The notes: generated by a model from the letters alone, not told the origin. 64,000 nucleotides of DNA from Lysobacteraceae bacterium (GCA_004143945.1 SEHB01000001.1:1-64000), one strand, 5' to 3'. Numbered from the stretch's first letter, positions 34,815 through 44,659 are shown. Numbers and translations: made by a program.

Positions 34815-37739
34815 TCAACGCGCCGAGAGGCGCGCGCGGAGCACGGCCGCATGCGGCGCCGCGATGCGCGCGAGGCGCGGCTCGATCGATGCGCGCAATG
34901 CACGCGCCTCGCTGACCTTGTGTTGCAGCTCGAGTGCGCGCACGAGCGCGACTTCGACCTCGAGTACGCGCGGGTCATCCGCGGGATGCGGCGGGTGGCG
35001 CACGCGCAGCGCTTCGCGCAGCAGCTGCTCGGCCTCGGCGCCGCGCCGCGCCGCGAGTTGCGTGCGGGCCAGCGCGTACATCGGTGCGCCGAGGCGGAAG
35101 CCGCCCTGCGGGAACGTCGCGCGCGCGCCATCGAGTGCGCTCTGCGCGGCGGTTTCGGCCGCCGATGGATCGCCCGCATCGAGTTCGACCTCGGCCTGCA
35201 CCGTGAGCAGGTAGATGCGGATCGGGCTGGCGCCCGCGCCGGTCTCGGGCAGTGCGGCGACCGCGGTGCGGATTTCCGCGAGCGCATCGGCGGGGCGGCC
35301 GGCGAGGCGCAGGATGTCGGCGAGCTGGCCACGGCTGCGGTTGAGCCATTCCGAGTCGGGCGGCTCGTGCGCGCGCTGGACCTCGATCAGTTCGCGGAAC
35401 ACCGCCTCGGCCTCGGTCCAGCGGCCCTGGTAGTGCAGCGCGGTGCCGAGCGTCTTGAGCGCATCCGCTCCGTCCCATGTGATGCGCGAACCGTGCAGCC
35501 GGCGCCAGATCGCGAGCGACTCGCGCGAGGCCCGCTCGGCTTCCGCGAATCGGCCGAGGCCGGTGTAGTCCGAGGAAAGGAAGTTCCAGGCGACCGCGGT
35601 CTGCTCGGGACGCGTTTCGTCCAGCGCTTCGGACAGCTCGCGCAACTGCAGGCGACCCGCGAGTGCTTCCGCGTAGCGCCCCTGCATTTCGAGCGTCCAC
35701 AGGAGGTTCGAACGCGCGACGATGGTTTCGCGATGGCTTGCACCGAAGATCGACTCGGCGATCGCGGCTGCCTCGCGCAGGTTGCGTTCGGCATCGGCGA
35801 ACTGGCCGCGGTGGCCCTGTGCCGACGCGAGCGATTCGAGCGCATTGACCACGCTGCTGTGCAGGCGCCCGTGCAGCGAGCGCGCGACGTCGACCGCCTC
35901 GCGCGACACCGTGATCGCCTCGTCGTGGCGCGACAGTTCCTTCAGCGCGAGCCCGAGCAGGTAGAGGTTGTCGGCCATCGCCTCGCTGCGCGTGCCGTAA
36001 CGCGCGGCATCGTCCTTGATCGCCTCGCGCAGCAGGGCTTCGGCGGCGGTCGCGTCGCCGGTGCCGATGCGCGCACCTGCGAGCACGCGCCGCGCGTCTG
36101 ACGCGATCGTCGCGCCGTCCGCGCCAGCCTTGCGCGCGAGTTCGAGCGCGCGGCCCGCGTGTTCGAGCGCATCGCCGAACGCGTTGCGTTCCTGCTCGGT
36201 GCGCGCGAGGCGCTGCAGGTTGCGCGCGATCACGAGGTCGGGCACGCGCGCGTGTTCGCCCAGCGAGATCGCGCGCTGCAGCAGCGGGCCCGCGCTCGCG
36301 TAGTCCCCGATGTCCCAGTAGAGCTCGCCGATCAGGCCGGTCAGTTCGGCCAGCATCGAGGGATCGGCATGTGGGCTCTGCCCGAGCTGGCGCTCGCCGA
36401 TCGCGACGAGCTGCTGCGCGCTGATCGGCTGGTTGCGGTTGCGGTCGGGTGTCGCCTGCTCGAACACGCCGACGAGGAAGCCGCGCACCTCGTTCGCGCG
36501 ACGCGCCTCCTGCCGCGCGATCGCGGCCTGTTCGCGCGCGCGCGCGGCCTGCTGCAGGCTCACGACCGTCGCCGCGATGCAGGCGACGAACGCGATCGCG
36601 CCGGCCGCGAGCAGCAGGCGGTTGCGACGCACGAACTTGCGCGCGCGATACCAGGCGCTGTCGCGGCGCGCGCTGACCGGGCGGCCATCGAGCCAGTTGC
36701 GGATGTCCCCCGCGAATGCGTCGGCCGATCGATAGCGGCGCTGCGGGTCGGGCTCGAGCGCGCGCAGCACCACGCGATCGAGGTCGCCGCGCAGCGCGCG
36801 GCGCAGCGTCGAAGCTGAGCCGCCGCGCGGCAGCGTGTGGCTCGGTGGCGTCGGTGCCTGCGCCGGATCGGTGGTGTCGGCATGCGCGGCGTTGCGACGC
36901 GGCCGCTGGCCAGTCAGCAGTTCGTGCAGGATCACGCCGAGCGCGTAGACATCGGTCGCGGTCGTGACCGGATCGCCGCGGAACTGCTCGGGCGCGGCGT
37001 AGTCGGGCGTCATCATGCCGGCGACGGTGCGCGTCGCGGCGGCGCCGTCGGTGCCGGCGAGCACCTTCGCGATGCCGAAGTCGAGCAGCTTGGGCGTGCC
37101 GTCGGCGGTGACGAAGATGTTCGATGGCTTGAGGTCGCGATGCACGACCAGTGCCTGGTGCGCGTACTGCACGCCTGCGCAGACGCGAAGGAACAGGCGC
37201 AGCCGCGCGCCGAGGTCGAGTTCGAGGCGACGCGCGTAGTCGGTAATCGGCTCGCCGTCGACGTATTCCATCACGAGGTAGGGCGCCCCCGCTTCATCGA
37301 CGCCGCCGTCGATCAGCCGCGCGATGTTCGGATGCTCGAGCTGGGCGAGGATGCGGCGCTCCTGGCGGAAGCGCCACATCAGGCCGGGCGTCGGCCAGGC
37401 GAGCTGCTTGATCGCGACGCGCTGTTCGAACTCGCCGTCGTCGCGTTCGGCGAGCCAGACCTCGCCCATGCCGCCGACGCCGAGCGCGCGCACGACGCGC
37501 CAGTTGCCGAAGCGTTCGGGCGTGGTCGACGGCCGGGCCGCCTGCGCAGCCGCGCTGCGGACCATTCCGGGCGGTTGCTCCATGAATCCGACCGCGCGCG
37601 CGTCGGCGCGCAGCAGGCGCTCCACTTCCGCGCGAAGTTCCATGTCACCCTTGCAGATATCACCCAGCCACGCGTCGCGCTCCGTCGCAGGCAGGTCGAG
37701 AGCCTGTTCGAACAGCTCCGCGACGCGACGGCGATCCAT
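34815..37739 (-). CDS. Membrane-anchored Ser/Thr protein kinase with TPR-rich extracytoplasmic domain
   Basis: A 974-residue protein. A roughly 75-residue N-terminal region is followed by a Hanks-type kinase domain with glycine loop ALGVGGMGEVWLAE, VAIKQL lysine, catalytic loop VVHRDLKPSN, DFGIAK and APEQ. One transmembrane helix follows (RLLLAAGAIAFVACIAATVV). About 530 residues of TPR-like helical repeats come after it (LYWDIGDYASAGPLLQRAI, DALEHAGRALELARKAG). The start at ATG 37739 lies four bases after the sigma factor stop, so the two are co-transcribed and probably coupled. In relatives such kinases phosphorylate and activate the neighbouring ECF factor; that is an inference here. Confidence 0.92.
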   Translation of the reverse strand: MDRRRVAELFEQALDLPATERDAWLGDICKGDMELRAEVERLLRADARAVGFMEQPPGMVRSAAAQAARPSTTPERFGNWRVVRALGVGGMGEVWLAERDDGEFEQRVAIKQLAWPTPGLMWRFRQERRILAQLEHPNIARLIDGGVDEAGAPYLVMEYVDGEPITDYARRLELDLGARLRLFLRVCAGVQYAHQALVVHRDLKPSNIFVTADGTPKLLDFGIAKVLAGTDGAAATRTVAGMMTPDYAAPEQFRGDPVTTATDVYALGVILHELLTGQRPRRNAAHADTTDPAQAPTPPSHTLPRGGSASTLRRALRGDLDRVVLRALEPDPQRRYRSADAFAGDIRNWLDGRPVSARRDSAWYRARKFVRRNRLLLAAGAIAFVACIAATVVSLQQAARAREQAAIARQEARRANEVRGFLVGVFEQATPDRNRNQPISAQQLVAIGERQLGQSPHADPSMLAELTGLIGELYWDIGDYASAGPLLQRAISLGEHARVPDLVIARNLQRLARTEQERNAFGDALEHAGRALELARKAGADGATIASDARRVLAGARIGTGDATAAEALLREAIKDDAARYGTRSEAMADNLYLLGLALKELSRHDEAITVSREAVDVARSLHGRLHSSVVNALESLASAQGHRGQFADAERNLREAAAIAESIFGASHRETIVARSNLLWTLEMQGRYAEALAGRLQLRELSEALDETRPEQTAVAWNFLSSDYTGLGRFAEAERASRESLAIWRRLHGSRITWDGADALKTLGTALHYQGRWTEAEAVFRELIEVQRAHEPPDSEWLNRSRGQLADILRLAGRPADALAEIRTAVAALPETGAGASPIRIYLLTVQAEVELDAGDPSAAETAAQSALDGARATFPQGGFRLGAPMYALARTQLAARRGAEAEQLLREALRVRHPPHPADDPRVLEVEVALVRALELQHKVSEARALRASIEPRLARIAAPHAAVLRARLSAR

Positions 37740-37743
37740 CCGC

Positions 37744-38292
37744 TCAGAGCTCCGGGTGGAGGGATGCGTACAACTGCGCCTTCGCCCGGCGCCAGTCGCG
37801 ATTGAGCGTGCGGTCGCTGACCGATTGCAGGGCCGCGATCTCGTGGATCGACAGGCCTGCGAAGAAGCGCAGCTCGACGAGGTGGGCGAGGCGCGGCTCG
37901 TCGCGCGCGAGCTGGTCCAGCGCGCGGTCGAGCCGCAGCAGTTCGTCGGCGTCGAGGTCGGGCCCCGCGATGTCGCCGGCCTCCTCGATGCCGACCAGGT
38001 GCAGGCCCTCGCCGCCGCGCTTGGCGGCGACGCGCGCGCGCGCATGGTCGATCACGATCTGGCGCATCGCCTTGGCCGCGAGCGCGAAGAAGTGCACGCG
38101 GTTGTGCAGGCTGCGGTCCGGATCACGCGCGAGCTTGAGCCAGGCTTCATGCACGAGGCCGGTGGTGTCGAGGGTCGCGTCGCGCGATGCCGCGAGCTGC
38201 TTGCGCGCGAGCGGCTTGAGCTCCTCGTAGACGCGCACGAACAGGCCCTTGAGCGCGGCCGTGCCTGCTTCGCCTCCCACCTCGTCACCCAT
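37744..38292 (-). CDS. ECF-type RNA polymerase sigma factor
   Basis: A 182-residue sigma factor of the group usually found beside Ser/Thr kinases (ECF_sigma70 / TIGR02999-like). Region 2 is seen in TTGLVHEAWLKLAR and VHFFALAAKAMRQIVIDHARAR, with the following AAKRGG. Region 4 is in HLVELRFFAGLSIHEIAALQSVSDRTLNRDWRRAKAQL. No anti-sigma factor gene is present; the kinase directly downstream probably takes over control. The start is ATG 38292; a longer frame to 38340 is possible. AGTATA at 38324-38329 reads as TATACT on this strand and is a possible -10. The gene is divergent from the secreted metzincin, a candidate target. Confidence 0.9.
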   Translation of the reverse strand: MGDEVGGEAGTAALKGLFVRVYEELKPLARKQLAASRDATLDTTGLVHEAWLKLARDPDRSLHNRVHFFALAAKAMRQIVIDHARARVAAKRGGEGLHLVGIEEAGDIAGPDLDADELLRLDRALDQLARDEPRLAHLVELRFFAGLSIHEIAALQSVSDRTLNRDWRRAKAQLYASLHPEL

Positions 38293-38437
38293 TGCGTCGC
38301 CTGCGGTGGTTGCGTTCGGTCGCAGTATAGGCCGGTGCACGACGCGTGATGTCGCATTCCGGTGGCGACCCTCGTATGGGGGAGTGGACCCGCGATCGCG
38401 GGCGAATGAATCGCGGCGCGAGCCGCCGGGAGGCGCA

Positions 38438-40546
38438 ATGAAAGTCTTGGGTCGTTATCACTGCAGGGGCGGGAAATGGCAGGTCGGGGCAGCCCGGATC
38501 GCGGCGTTCGCGCTGCTGGCCGCATCGGTGGCATCGGTCGCGGGCGTCGCGCACGCCAGCGACCTCGTGCTGGCGCGGGGCGTGCAGGACCTCGTCGCGC
38601 AAGCCGAGTCGGTCACGATCGCCGACCTGGTCGGCGCGCAGGCGCGCCGCAACAGCCGCGGCAACCTGATCGTGACGGACTATCGCTTCCGTACCGTGCA
38701 ATCGGTCCTCGGCGTCGCCGCGCCGGAGTTCGTGCTGACACAGGGTGGCGGCACCCTCGCAGGCGAGACGCAGGCGATCAGCGACGCACCCGAACTGCGC
38801 GTCGGCGAGCGCTACCTCGTGTTCGTGCGCCCTGGGCGCGGCGAATTGTTCCCGCCGTTCGTCGGAGGTGCGCAGGGCGTTTACCGTCTCTCGCCGGACG
38901 GCAGCGCGACTGCACTCGGCGGCGCACGCGAACGGCAGGCGGGCGACGCGTTGCTCGCGCAGGTGCAGGCGCTCGTGCAGCAGCGCGGGACCACGCCGCC
39001 GCGCGCACCCTCGCGCGTGACGATGCCGCCGGGCAGCTATCCGCAGAAGGCCTACTTGCCGATCGCGCTGACGCCACCGCCCGCGGCGGGACGCGCACCG
39101 GCTGCGATCGACGCTGCAGGCCGCCTCGACGCGCCGGCATCGGGCGCCACGGGTGCGACGCAAACGGGCCCCGCCGCCGAGGGCGTGCAGACCGACGGCC
39201 CCGGCCCCGACTACCTCTACCAGCACCGCATCACGCCGCCCGCGGTGATCAACGGCTTTCCGCACGACTGGACGCCGTGGCATCCGGAAGAGGAGTACCA
39301 GATGTTCCGCTGGAACCAGTTCGGCGGCGACGTGCTGCGCGTGTACGCGACGCCGACCGGCAACTGGGCCTGGGAAAACGACCGTTTCGATCTCGCCGGC
39401 TGGCCCGACGACGCGACGATGATCGCGCAGTTTGGCGAAGGCTGGGGTCCGACCACGCTCGGCATCACCTGGTCGCGCTGGTTCGGCGACGGTCCGATCG
39501 TCGAATCCGATGTCGCACTGAACCCGGCCTACTGCTGGACCATGGACGAAGTCGTCGCGCTCGACGACGGCACCGACTGCTGGGGATTCCGCCAGACGAT
39601 GCTGCACGAGCTCGGGCATGTCTGGGGCCTGCAGCATCCCTGGGAAACGCAGGACGTCTGGTGGGATTCGGTCATGAACTACTCGCCCAAGCGCGACCGC
39701 TTCGCCCAGTTGTTCACCGACGACGCCAACGCCGTGCGCGCCGCATTCGCGGGCCCGGGCATCCACGACGCACTGATCAGCCTCTACACGACCGCGGACA
39801 GCACCACGTCGATGAACGCGAGCTACACCGCCACACAGGGATTCCCGGTCTCGGTGCGCCACGGCGACGACCTGTCGACGTGGATCACGAACGCGTTCAA
39901 GGTCGAGAACCTCGGCACCGACGAGATCCTGAACCCGGTGGTCGAGTTCTACCTGAGCCAGCAGCGACTGAACTGGTCGGCGTATGCCTACCTCGGCAAC
40001 GCGAGCTATCCGACCGTGCCGACCTACTTCACCTATACGTACTCGCTGCCGTGGCTGCCGGTGCCCGCGTGGACGCCGACCGGCGACTATTACTTCGCCG
40101 CCTTCCTGCCAGCCACCGACGCGATCGACTACAACAACAGTGCATGGGCGGATGCCGGCATGACCGTGCATGTCGACAACGTCCCGACGACGCTCGTGCC
40201 CGAGCTCTACTGGCAGACCAGCGAGACGGGCCTGATCGGGCCGGCCGGCAAGTGGCGGTTCGATTTCCAGGGCGCTGCGGGAACGACCTACTGGTTCAGC
40301 CTCTGCGGCGGCACGGGTGGGTCGGCCACGTTCGACACGACGATCTCGATCGCCTACGGCTCGACCGAGCTCGCCTATGACGACGACACCTGCGGCCTGC
40401 AATCGGAGCTCGCGTTCACCGCGCCGTACGACGCGACCTTCTCGGTCACGATCGGCAGCTACGACAACCTGTACCAGGGCAGTTTCGCGATGGGCTACCG
40501 GCGCGAGATCAACGATGTGATCTTCGCGGACGGGTTCGGCCCGTAA
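38438..40546 (+). CDS. Secreted metzincin-type metalloprotease with FADGFG tag
   Basis: A 702-residue exported protein. The signal peptide (ARIAAFALLAASVASVAGVA) follows a basic n-region. A roughly 240-residue Pro/Ala-containing N-terminal part then leads to the catalytic domain. The zinc site is HELGHVWGLQH (H390, E391, H394, H400), with a Met-turn VMNYSP near residue 413, so it is a metzincin. Behind it is an Asn/Tyr-rich beta region (LTTADSTTSMN-like strands, CGGTGGSATFDTTIS) resembling bacterial pre-peptidase or carbohydrate-binding folds. ATG 38438 follows GGGAGG at 38428-38433. The C-terminus is DVIFADGFGP, the shared tag. It is divergent from the ECF sigma/kinase pair. Confidence 0.85.
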   Translation: MKVLGRYHCRGGKWQVGAARIAAFALLAASVASVAGVAHASDLVLARGVQDLVAQAESVTIADLVGAQARRNSRGNLIVTDYRFRTVQSVLGVAAPEFVLTQGGGTLAGETQAISDAPELRVGERYLVFVRPGRGELFPPFVGGAQGVYRLSPDGSATALGGARERQAGDALLAQVQALVQQRGTTPPRAPSRVTMPPGSYPQKAYLPIALTPPPAAGRAPAAIDAAGRLDAPASGATGATQTGPAAEGVQTDGPGPDYLYQHRITPPAVINGFPHDWTPWHPEEEYQMFRWNQFGGDVLRVYATPTGNWAWENDRFDLAGWPDDATMIAQFGEGWGPTTLGITWSRWFGDGPIVESDVALNPAYCWTMDEVVALDDGTDCWGFRQTMLHELGHVWGLQHPWETQDVWWDSVMNYSPKRDRFAQLFTDDANAVRAAFAGPGIHDALISLYTTADSTTSMNASYTATQGFPVSVRHGDDLSTWITNAFKVENLGTDEILNPVVEFYLSQQRLNWSAYAYLGNASYPTVPTYFTYTYSLPWLPVPAWTPTGDYYFAAFLPATDAIDYNNSAWADAGMTVHVDNVPTTLVPELYWQTSETGLIGPAGKWRFDFQGAAGTTYWFSLCGGTGGSATFDTTISIAYGSTELAYDDDTCGLQSELAFTAPYDATFSVTIGSYDNLYQGSFAMGYRREINDVIFADGFGP

Positions 40547-40581
40547 GCGATGCCGGTGGAGCGGCCGGCCGATCCGATCCG

Positions 40582-40735
40582 GCACCGTCGCGCACAGGGT
40601 GCGCTCCTGCAGGGCATGCGAAATATTGTGCCTCTGCAGGAGCCCACCCTGTGGGCGATCCGCGCAGGAAACCGATTGCGCGCGGGCAACCACGGTGTCG
40701 CGCATCGCACACAGGCTGCGCTCCTACGATGCGGA
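40582..40735. repeat. REP cluster, family B, three units
   Basis: Alternating units at 40582-40615 (TCGCGCACAGGGTGCGCTCC), 40632-40669 (TGCAGGAGCCCACCCTGTGG) and 40697-40733 (ACACAGGCTGCGCTCCTACG). The last unit, read on the minus strand, starts GTAGGAGCG, and its TAG is the hutI stop codon. Confidence 0.8.
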
Positions 40736-41980
40736 CGAGCCTCCTTCATGGACCACGCGACCGCCTGCGAACACGCGGCGCGCGAGGCTGCCGCCGATCC
40801 AGTAGCAGAGCTCGGCGGGTTCGCGTGCGTCCCACACCACGAAATCTGCGCGCTGCCCCGCCAGCAGCGAGCCGCGATCGCCCAGCCCGAGCGCATGCGC
40901 GGCGTTCACGGTCGCGCCGCGCAGGGCTTCCTCCGGCGTCAGCCGGAACAAGGTGCATCCCATGCCGATCGCGAGGCGCAGCGAGAGCAGGGGCGAGGTG
41001 CCGGGGTTGAGATCGGTCGCGACCGCGATCGGCACGCCGGCCGCGCGCAACGCGTCGATCGGGGGCAGCCGGGTCTCGCGCAACGCGTAGAACGCACCCG
41101 GCAGCAACACCGCGACGCTGCCGGCCTCGGCCATCGCGCGGGCGCCCTCGTCGCTGGTCCATTCGAGATGGTCGGCCGACAGCGCGCCGAAGCCCGCGGC
41201 GAGCGCCGCGCCGCCGAGGTCGGACAGCTGGTCCGCGTGCAGCTTCACGCGCAGGCCATGCTCGCGCGCGCGTTCGAACACGCGCCGCGTCTGCTCCGGC
41301 GTGAACCCGATCGTTTCGCAGAATGCATCGACCGCGTCGGCGAGCCGCTCGCGAGCGGCCGCCGGGATGATCGCGTCGCAGACGAAGTCGATGTAGTCGT
41401 CGGCGCGACCCGCGTACTCGGGCGGCAATGCGTGCGCGGCCAGCAGGGTCGTGCGCACGGTCACGCCGAGCGCGGTTCCGATGCGACGCGCCACGCGCAG
41501 CATGCGCAATTCGCTGTCGAGGTCGAGTCCGTAGCCCGACTTGATTTCGATCGTCGTCACGCCGTCGGACAGCAATGCGCGCGCGCGCGGCAGCGATGCG
41601 TCGAACAGCGCGTCCTCGTCGGCTGCGCGCGTGGCGCGCACGCTCGAGGCGATGCCGCCGCCCGCGCGCGCGATCTGCTCGTAGCTCGCGCCGCCGAGTC
41701 TCTGTTCGAATTCGCCCGCACGGTCGCCGCCGAACACGAGGTGCGTGTGGCAGTCGACGAGGCCCGGCGTGACGAGCGCGCCGTCGGCCGAGCGGACATC
41801 CGTCGCGGTGTCGCGCAGGGCCGCGGGCAGGTCGCGCCGGCTGCCGGCGTACGCGATCAGGCCGTCCCTCCACGCGAGCGCGCCATCTTCGACCATGCCG
41901 TACGGCTGGCCCGTCGCGCACAGCGTGGCAAGCCTGCAGTCGAGCAGGAGTCCCTCGGCAGCGGGGGTCGGCATCGGCAT
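40724..41980 (-). CDS. hutI: Imidazolonepropionase
   Basis: A 418-residue amidohydrolase-fold enzyme of histidine degradation, converting imidazolone-5-propionate to N-formimidoyl-L-glutamate. Seen: the metal-binding pair in [13 protein letters not shown] (H78, H80), the HutI-specific [57 protein letters not shown] and [13 protein letters not shown]. The length is normal. The stop codon TAG is the GTAG head of a family B REP, and the last residues (GGSSAS) vary in the family. It is divergent from hutF by 108 bp. hutU, hutH and a hutC-type regulator are not in the window. Confidence 0.95.
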   Translation of the reverse strand: MPMPTPAAEGLLLDCRLATLCATGQPYGMVEDGALAWRDGLIAYAGSRRDLPAALRDTATDVRSADGALVTPGLVDCHTHLVFGGDRAGEFEQRLGGASYEQIARAGGGIASSVRATRAADEDALFDASLPRARALLSDGVTTIEIKSGYGLDLDSELRMLRVARRIGTALGVTVRTTLLAAHALPPEYAGRADDYIDFVCDAIIPAAARERLADAVDAFCETIGFTPEQTRRVFERAREHGLRVKLHADQLSDLGGAALAAGFGALSADHLEWTSDEGARAMAEAGSVAVLLPGAFYALRETRLPPIDALRAAGVPIAVATDLNPGTSPLLSLRLAIGMGCTLFRLTPEEALRGATVNAAHALGLGDRGSLLAGQRADFVVWDAREPAELCYWIGGSLARRVFAGGRVVHEGGSSAS

Positions 41981-42088
41981 TCTCCGGTGTTCGCGGGGCG
42001 GCGCGATTATCGCAGACGCGCGTTCGCGCCGGCTGGCAAAGATCGGCGCGGACGGCTAGGCTCGCGGGCTTCCACGCTCGGAGGCGTC

Positions 42089-43528
42089 ATGGAATCGCGC
42101 GCGTATTTCGCCGGCCACGCATGGCTGCCGCAGGGCTTCGGCCGCGACGTCCGCATCGAGGTCGACGAAGGCCGATACCTGCGTGGCGCGCTGCTCGCGG
42201 TCGACGAGGACGGTGCGCGCGACGATGCAGAGCCGCTCGGGCGCTTCGTGGTGCCGGGCATGCCCAACCTCCACTCGCATGCGTTCCAGCGCGCGATGTC
42301 CGGGCTGGCGGAACGGCGTGCGAGCGATGGCGACAGTTTCTGGACCTGGCGCGAGGTGATGTACGCGTTCGCGGGCCGCATCGGCCCGGACGAGTTGCGC
42401 GCGATCGCGGCGCAGCTCTACGTCGAGATGCTCGAGGCGGGCTACACCCAGGTCTGCGAGTTCCACTACCTGCACCACCAGCCGGATGGGCGGCCGTATG
42501 CGGATCCGGCCGCGATGTCGCTCGCGCTGGTCGAAGCCGCGCAGGAAGCCGGCATCGGCCTGACCCTGTTGCCGGTTCTGTACATGACGGGAGGCTTCGA
42601 CGGGCGCGCGTTGTCGGAACGGCAGCTGCGTTTCCGCCACGACGTCGACGCGTACCTGCGACTGGTCGAGCGCCTGCGCATGCTCGAGTCGCCGCTGTTG
42701 CGCGTCGGCATCGCGCTGCATTCATTGCGCGCGGTGCCGCCGGAGGCCATGCGCGCGGTCCTGGACGACGCACTGCGGTTGCCGGCGTCGCGCGACGCGC
42801 ATCCCGCCGATGCGATGCCGATCCACATCCATATTGCCGAGCAGGTGGCCGAGGTCGAGGAGTGCGTCGCCGTGCATGGCGCGCGCCCGGTCGCCTGGCT
42901 GCTCGACCATGCCGAAGTCGACGCGCGCTGGTGCCTCGTGCACGCGACGCACATCGATCCCGGCGAGCTGCGCCGGCTCGCCGCGAGCGGCGCGGTCGCT
43001 GGCCTCTGCCCGACCACCGAGGCGAACCTCGGCGACGGACTGTTCCCGCTCGCGGCCTGGCTCGAGGCGGACGGCGCCATCGGCATCGGGTCCGACAGCC
43101 ACATCTCGGTGTCGCCGGTCGAAGAACTGCGCTGGCTCGAGTACGGGCAGCGACTCGTCACGCGCCAGCGCAACATCGCCGCGGACGTGCACACGCCGAG
43201 TACGGGTGAACGCCTGCTTGGCCGCGCGCTCGAAGGCGGCGCACGCGCCTCCGGCGTGGCGATCGGATGGCTGACGGGCGGCGATGCCGCGCTGCCGTCG
43301 GTCGGCCCGCGCGCGGACCTCGTCGTGCTCGACGAGCGCGCACCGCTGCTTGCCGGTCGCGGCGCGGCGGAGGCGATCGACACCTGGCTGTTCGCCGGCA
43401 ACGCGAACCTCGTCAGGGACGTGATGGTCGCCGGCGAATGGGTCGTGCGCGATGCGCGTCATCGCGACCGCGAGCGCATCGCCGCGCGTTATCGCGCCGC
43501 CGCCGGGCATCTGGCGAAATCGCTGTAG
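42089..43528 (+). CDS. hutF: Formimidoylglutamate deiminase
   Basis: A 479-residue amidohydrolase. Metal ligands are visible in MPNLHSHAFQRAMSGL (H62, H64), later His in IHIHIAEQ and HATHIDPGE, and the Asp in IGSDSHIS. HutF converts N-formimidoylglutamate to N-formylglutamate and ammonia, so the organism uses the five-step histidine pathway, as Pseudomonas does. GGAGG at 42080-42084 supports ATG 42089. hutG should lie elsewhere in the genome. It shares the intergenic region with hutI, which suggests common regulation. Confidence 0.94.
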   Translation: MESRAYFAGHAWLPQGFGRDVRIEVDEGRYLRGALLAVDEDGARDDAEPLGRFVVPGMPNLHSHAFQRAMSGLAERRASDGDSFWTWREVMYAFAGRIGPDELRAIAAQLYVEMLEAGYTQVCEFHYLHHQPDGRPYADPAAMSLALVEAAQEAGIGLTLLPVLYMTGGFDGRALSERQLRFRHDVDAYLRLVERLRMLESPLLRVGIALHSLRAVPPEAMRAVLDDALRLPASRDAHPADAMPIHIHIAEQVAEVEECVAVHGARPVAWLLDHAEVDARWCLVHATHIDPGELRRLAASGAVAGLCPTTEANLGDGLFPLAAWLEADGAIGIGSDSHISVSPVEELRWLEYGQRLVTRQRNIAADVHTPSTGERLLGRALEGGARASGVAIGWLTGGDAALPSVGPRADLVVLDERAPLLAGRGAAEAIDTWLFAGNANLVRDVMVAGEWVVRDARHRDRERIAARYRAAAGHLAKSL

Positions 43529-43587
43529 CGCGCTGGCGGTCGCGATGCCGGCGCAGTCGGGCGCCGAGACGCGAGGGCGTTCAACCC

Positions 43588-43660
43588 CGGCGCACACGGC
43601 GAACGACGCAGGTCGGTCCAGGCGCTCGCACCGGTGTGCCCCGTGTGCGCGGCGTTTCGA
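43588..43660. repeat. Degenerate palindromic repeat, family C
   Basis: GGCGCACACGGCGAACGACG facing GTGTGCCCCGTGTGCGCGGC. This is a worn copy of the family C inverted repeat in the 170-bp gap between the convergent hutF and exported-protein genes. Confidence 0.5.
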
Positions 43661-43699
43661 TGTGTCCGCTCGTCATCGGCCGCCGAGCGACGGGCGTCG

Positions 43700-44626
43700 T
43701 CAGGGGCCGAGCAGGCGCAGGAGTTCGGCGTCGGCGGTGGAGGAGTCGGTCAGCTGGTTCGCGCTCACGCCCGTGTACCAGTCCTTCGGATAGGACACCT
43801 TCGGTTCGGCGAAGCGGATCCAGTCGACCTCGAGGATCATGTCGGTCGGCAGGTGGGTGGGCACCTGGCGGTTGATGATGTCGGCGATCTCCGGACCGGG
43901 TTGCGTGTTGGCCTTGCTCGTGGTGTAGGCGACGAGGCCGACCTGCAACTGCGCTGGCGCGAGCATGCGATGGAAACGATCGCGCACGCGCCACTCCGTT
44001 TCACCGTCGGCGCGCGCGAGCGCGATGAACGCGCTCCCGACGCGCACGAGGCGCAGTTCGACCCAGCCGCTCGCGAACGGCCGCAGCTTCAACGAGGAAT
44101 CGCTGTTGACCGTGGACTTGGTCTCGGTCATGACCTCGCCGGGCTGCTCGCCGATGCCGGTCGTGATGAACATCCAGTTCTCGCGCCTCGGCTCCCAGGT
44201 CCGCGCGGTATGCATGCCCGGGAAACGCGCGAGCAGTCCGCCGAGCGCCCAGGTGTCGGTCGGTGCCGGCGTGTGCTTGCCGCGGACGCGCACGCGCGCA
44301 CGCACGTCGAAATCGCCGGCAACGGTCTTGTAGAGGTACGGTGCATGCAGGTCGCGAACCCAGGCCGAATCGTAGGGCTCGAGGTACAGCGCGCCCGGCG
44401 TCGTGGTGTCCACATCGAGTCGCCGTGCCTTGTCGGGCCAGCCGTACACCTCGTTGAAGCGCGACCATGAGGCGAGCGACGCCGCGTCGTTGAATTCGTC
44501 GCCGAGATCGGCGAGCGAAGCCGCGTGGACTGGCGCTGCGGCCGCGAGCGCCGCGAGTGACATCGAAAGCACGGCGGCGCCTACGCGCGATCGGCGCGGC
44601 ACGCCTGCGTGGGCACGTGCATCCAT
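43700..44626 (-). CDS. Exported protein with concanavalin-like fold, function unknown
   Basis: A 308-residue protein with a signal peptide (LSMSLAALAAAAPVHAASLA). The mature part looks like a DUF1349/LamG-type beta-sandwich: LGDEFNDAASLASWSRF at the start, VAGDFDVRARVRVRGK and WVELRLVRVGSAFIALARADG, a pattern found in laminarinase- or lectin-like domains. No catalytic pair can be assigned. The start at ATG 44626 has GGAG upstream. It lies 33 bp downstream of the RidA-like gene on the same strand. Confidence 0.65.
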   Translation of the reverse strand: MDARAHAGVPRRSRVGAAVLSMSLAALAAAAPVHAASLADLGDEFNDAASLASWSRFNEVYGWPDKARRLDVDTTTPGALYLEPYDSAWVRDLHAPYLYKTVAGDFDVRARVRVRGKHTPAPTDTWALGGLLARFPGMHTARTWEPRRENWMFITTGIGEQPGEVMTETKSTVNSDSSLKLRPFASGWVELRLVRVGSAFIALARADGETEWRVRDRFHRMLAPAQLQVGLVAYTTSKANTQPGPEIADIINRQVPTHLPTDMILEVDWIRFAEPKVSYPKDWYTGVSANQLTDSSTADAELLRLLGP

Positions 44627-44659
44627 GGAATCTCCAGGTCGAAAGGACGGTGCGCCGGA

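Noticed and set aside
34815-38045. Kinase reading extended upstream to 38045
   Set aside because: The extension overlaps the sigma factor gene in another frame and is Arg/Ser/Thr-rich. ATG 37739 gives the normal kinase N-terminus directly after the sigma stop.
38324-38329. TATACT on the minus strand as a firm housekeeping promoter for the sigma/kinase genes
   Set aside because: No acceptable -35 hexamer lies 16-18 bases upstream, so it is mentioned in the gene entry only.
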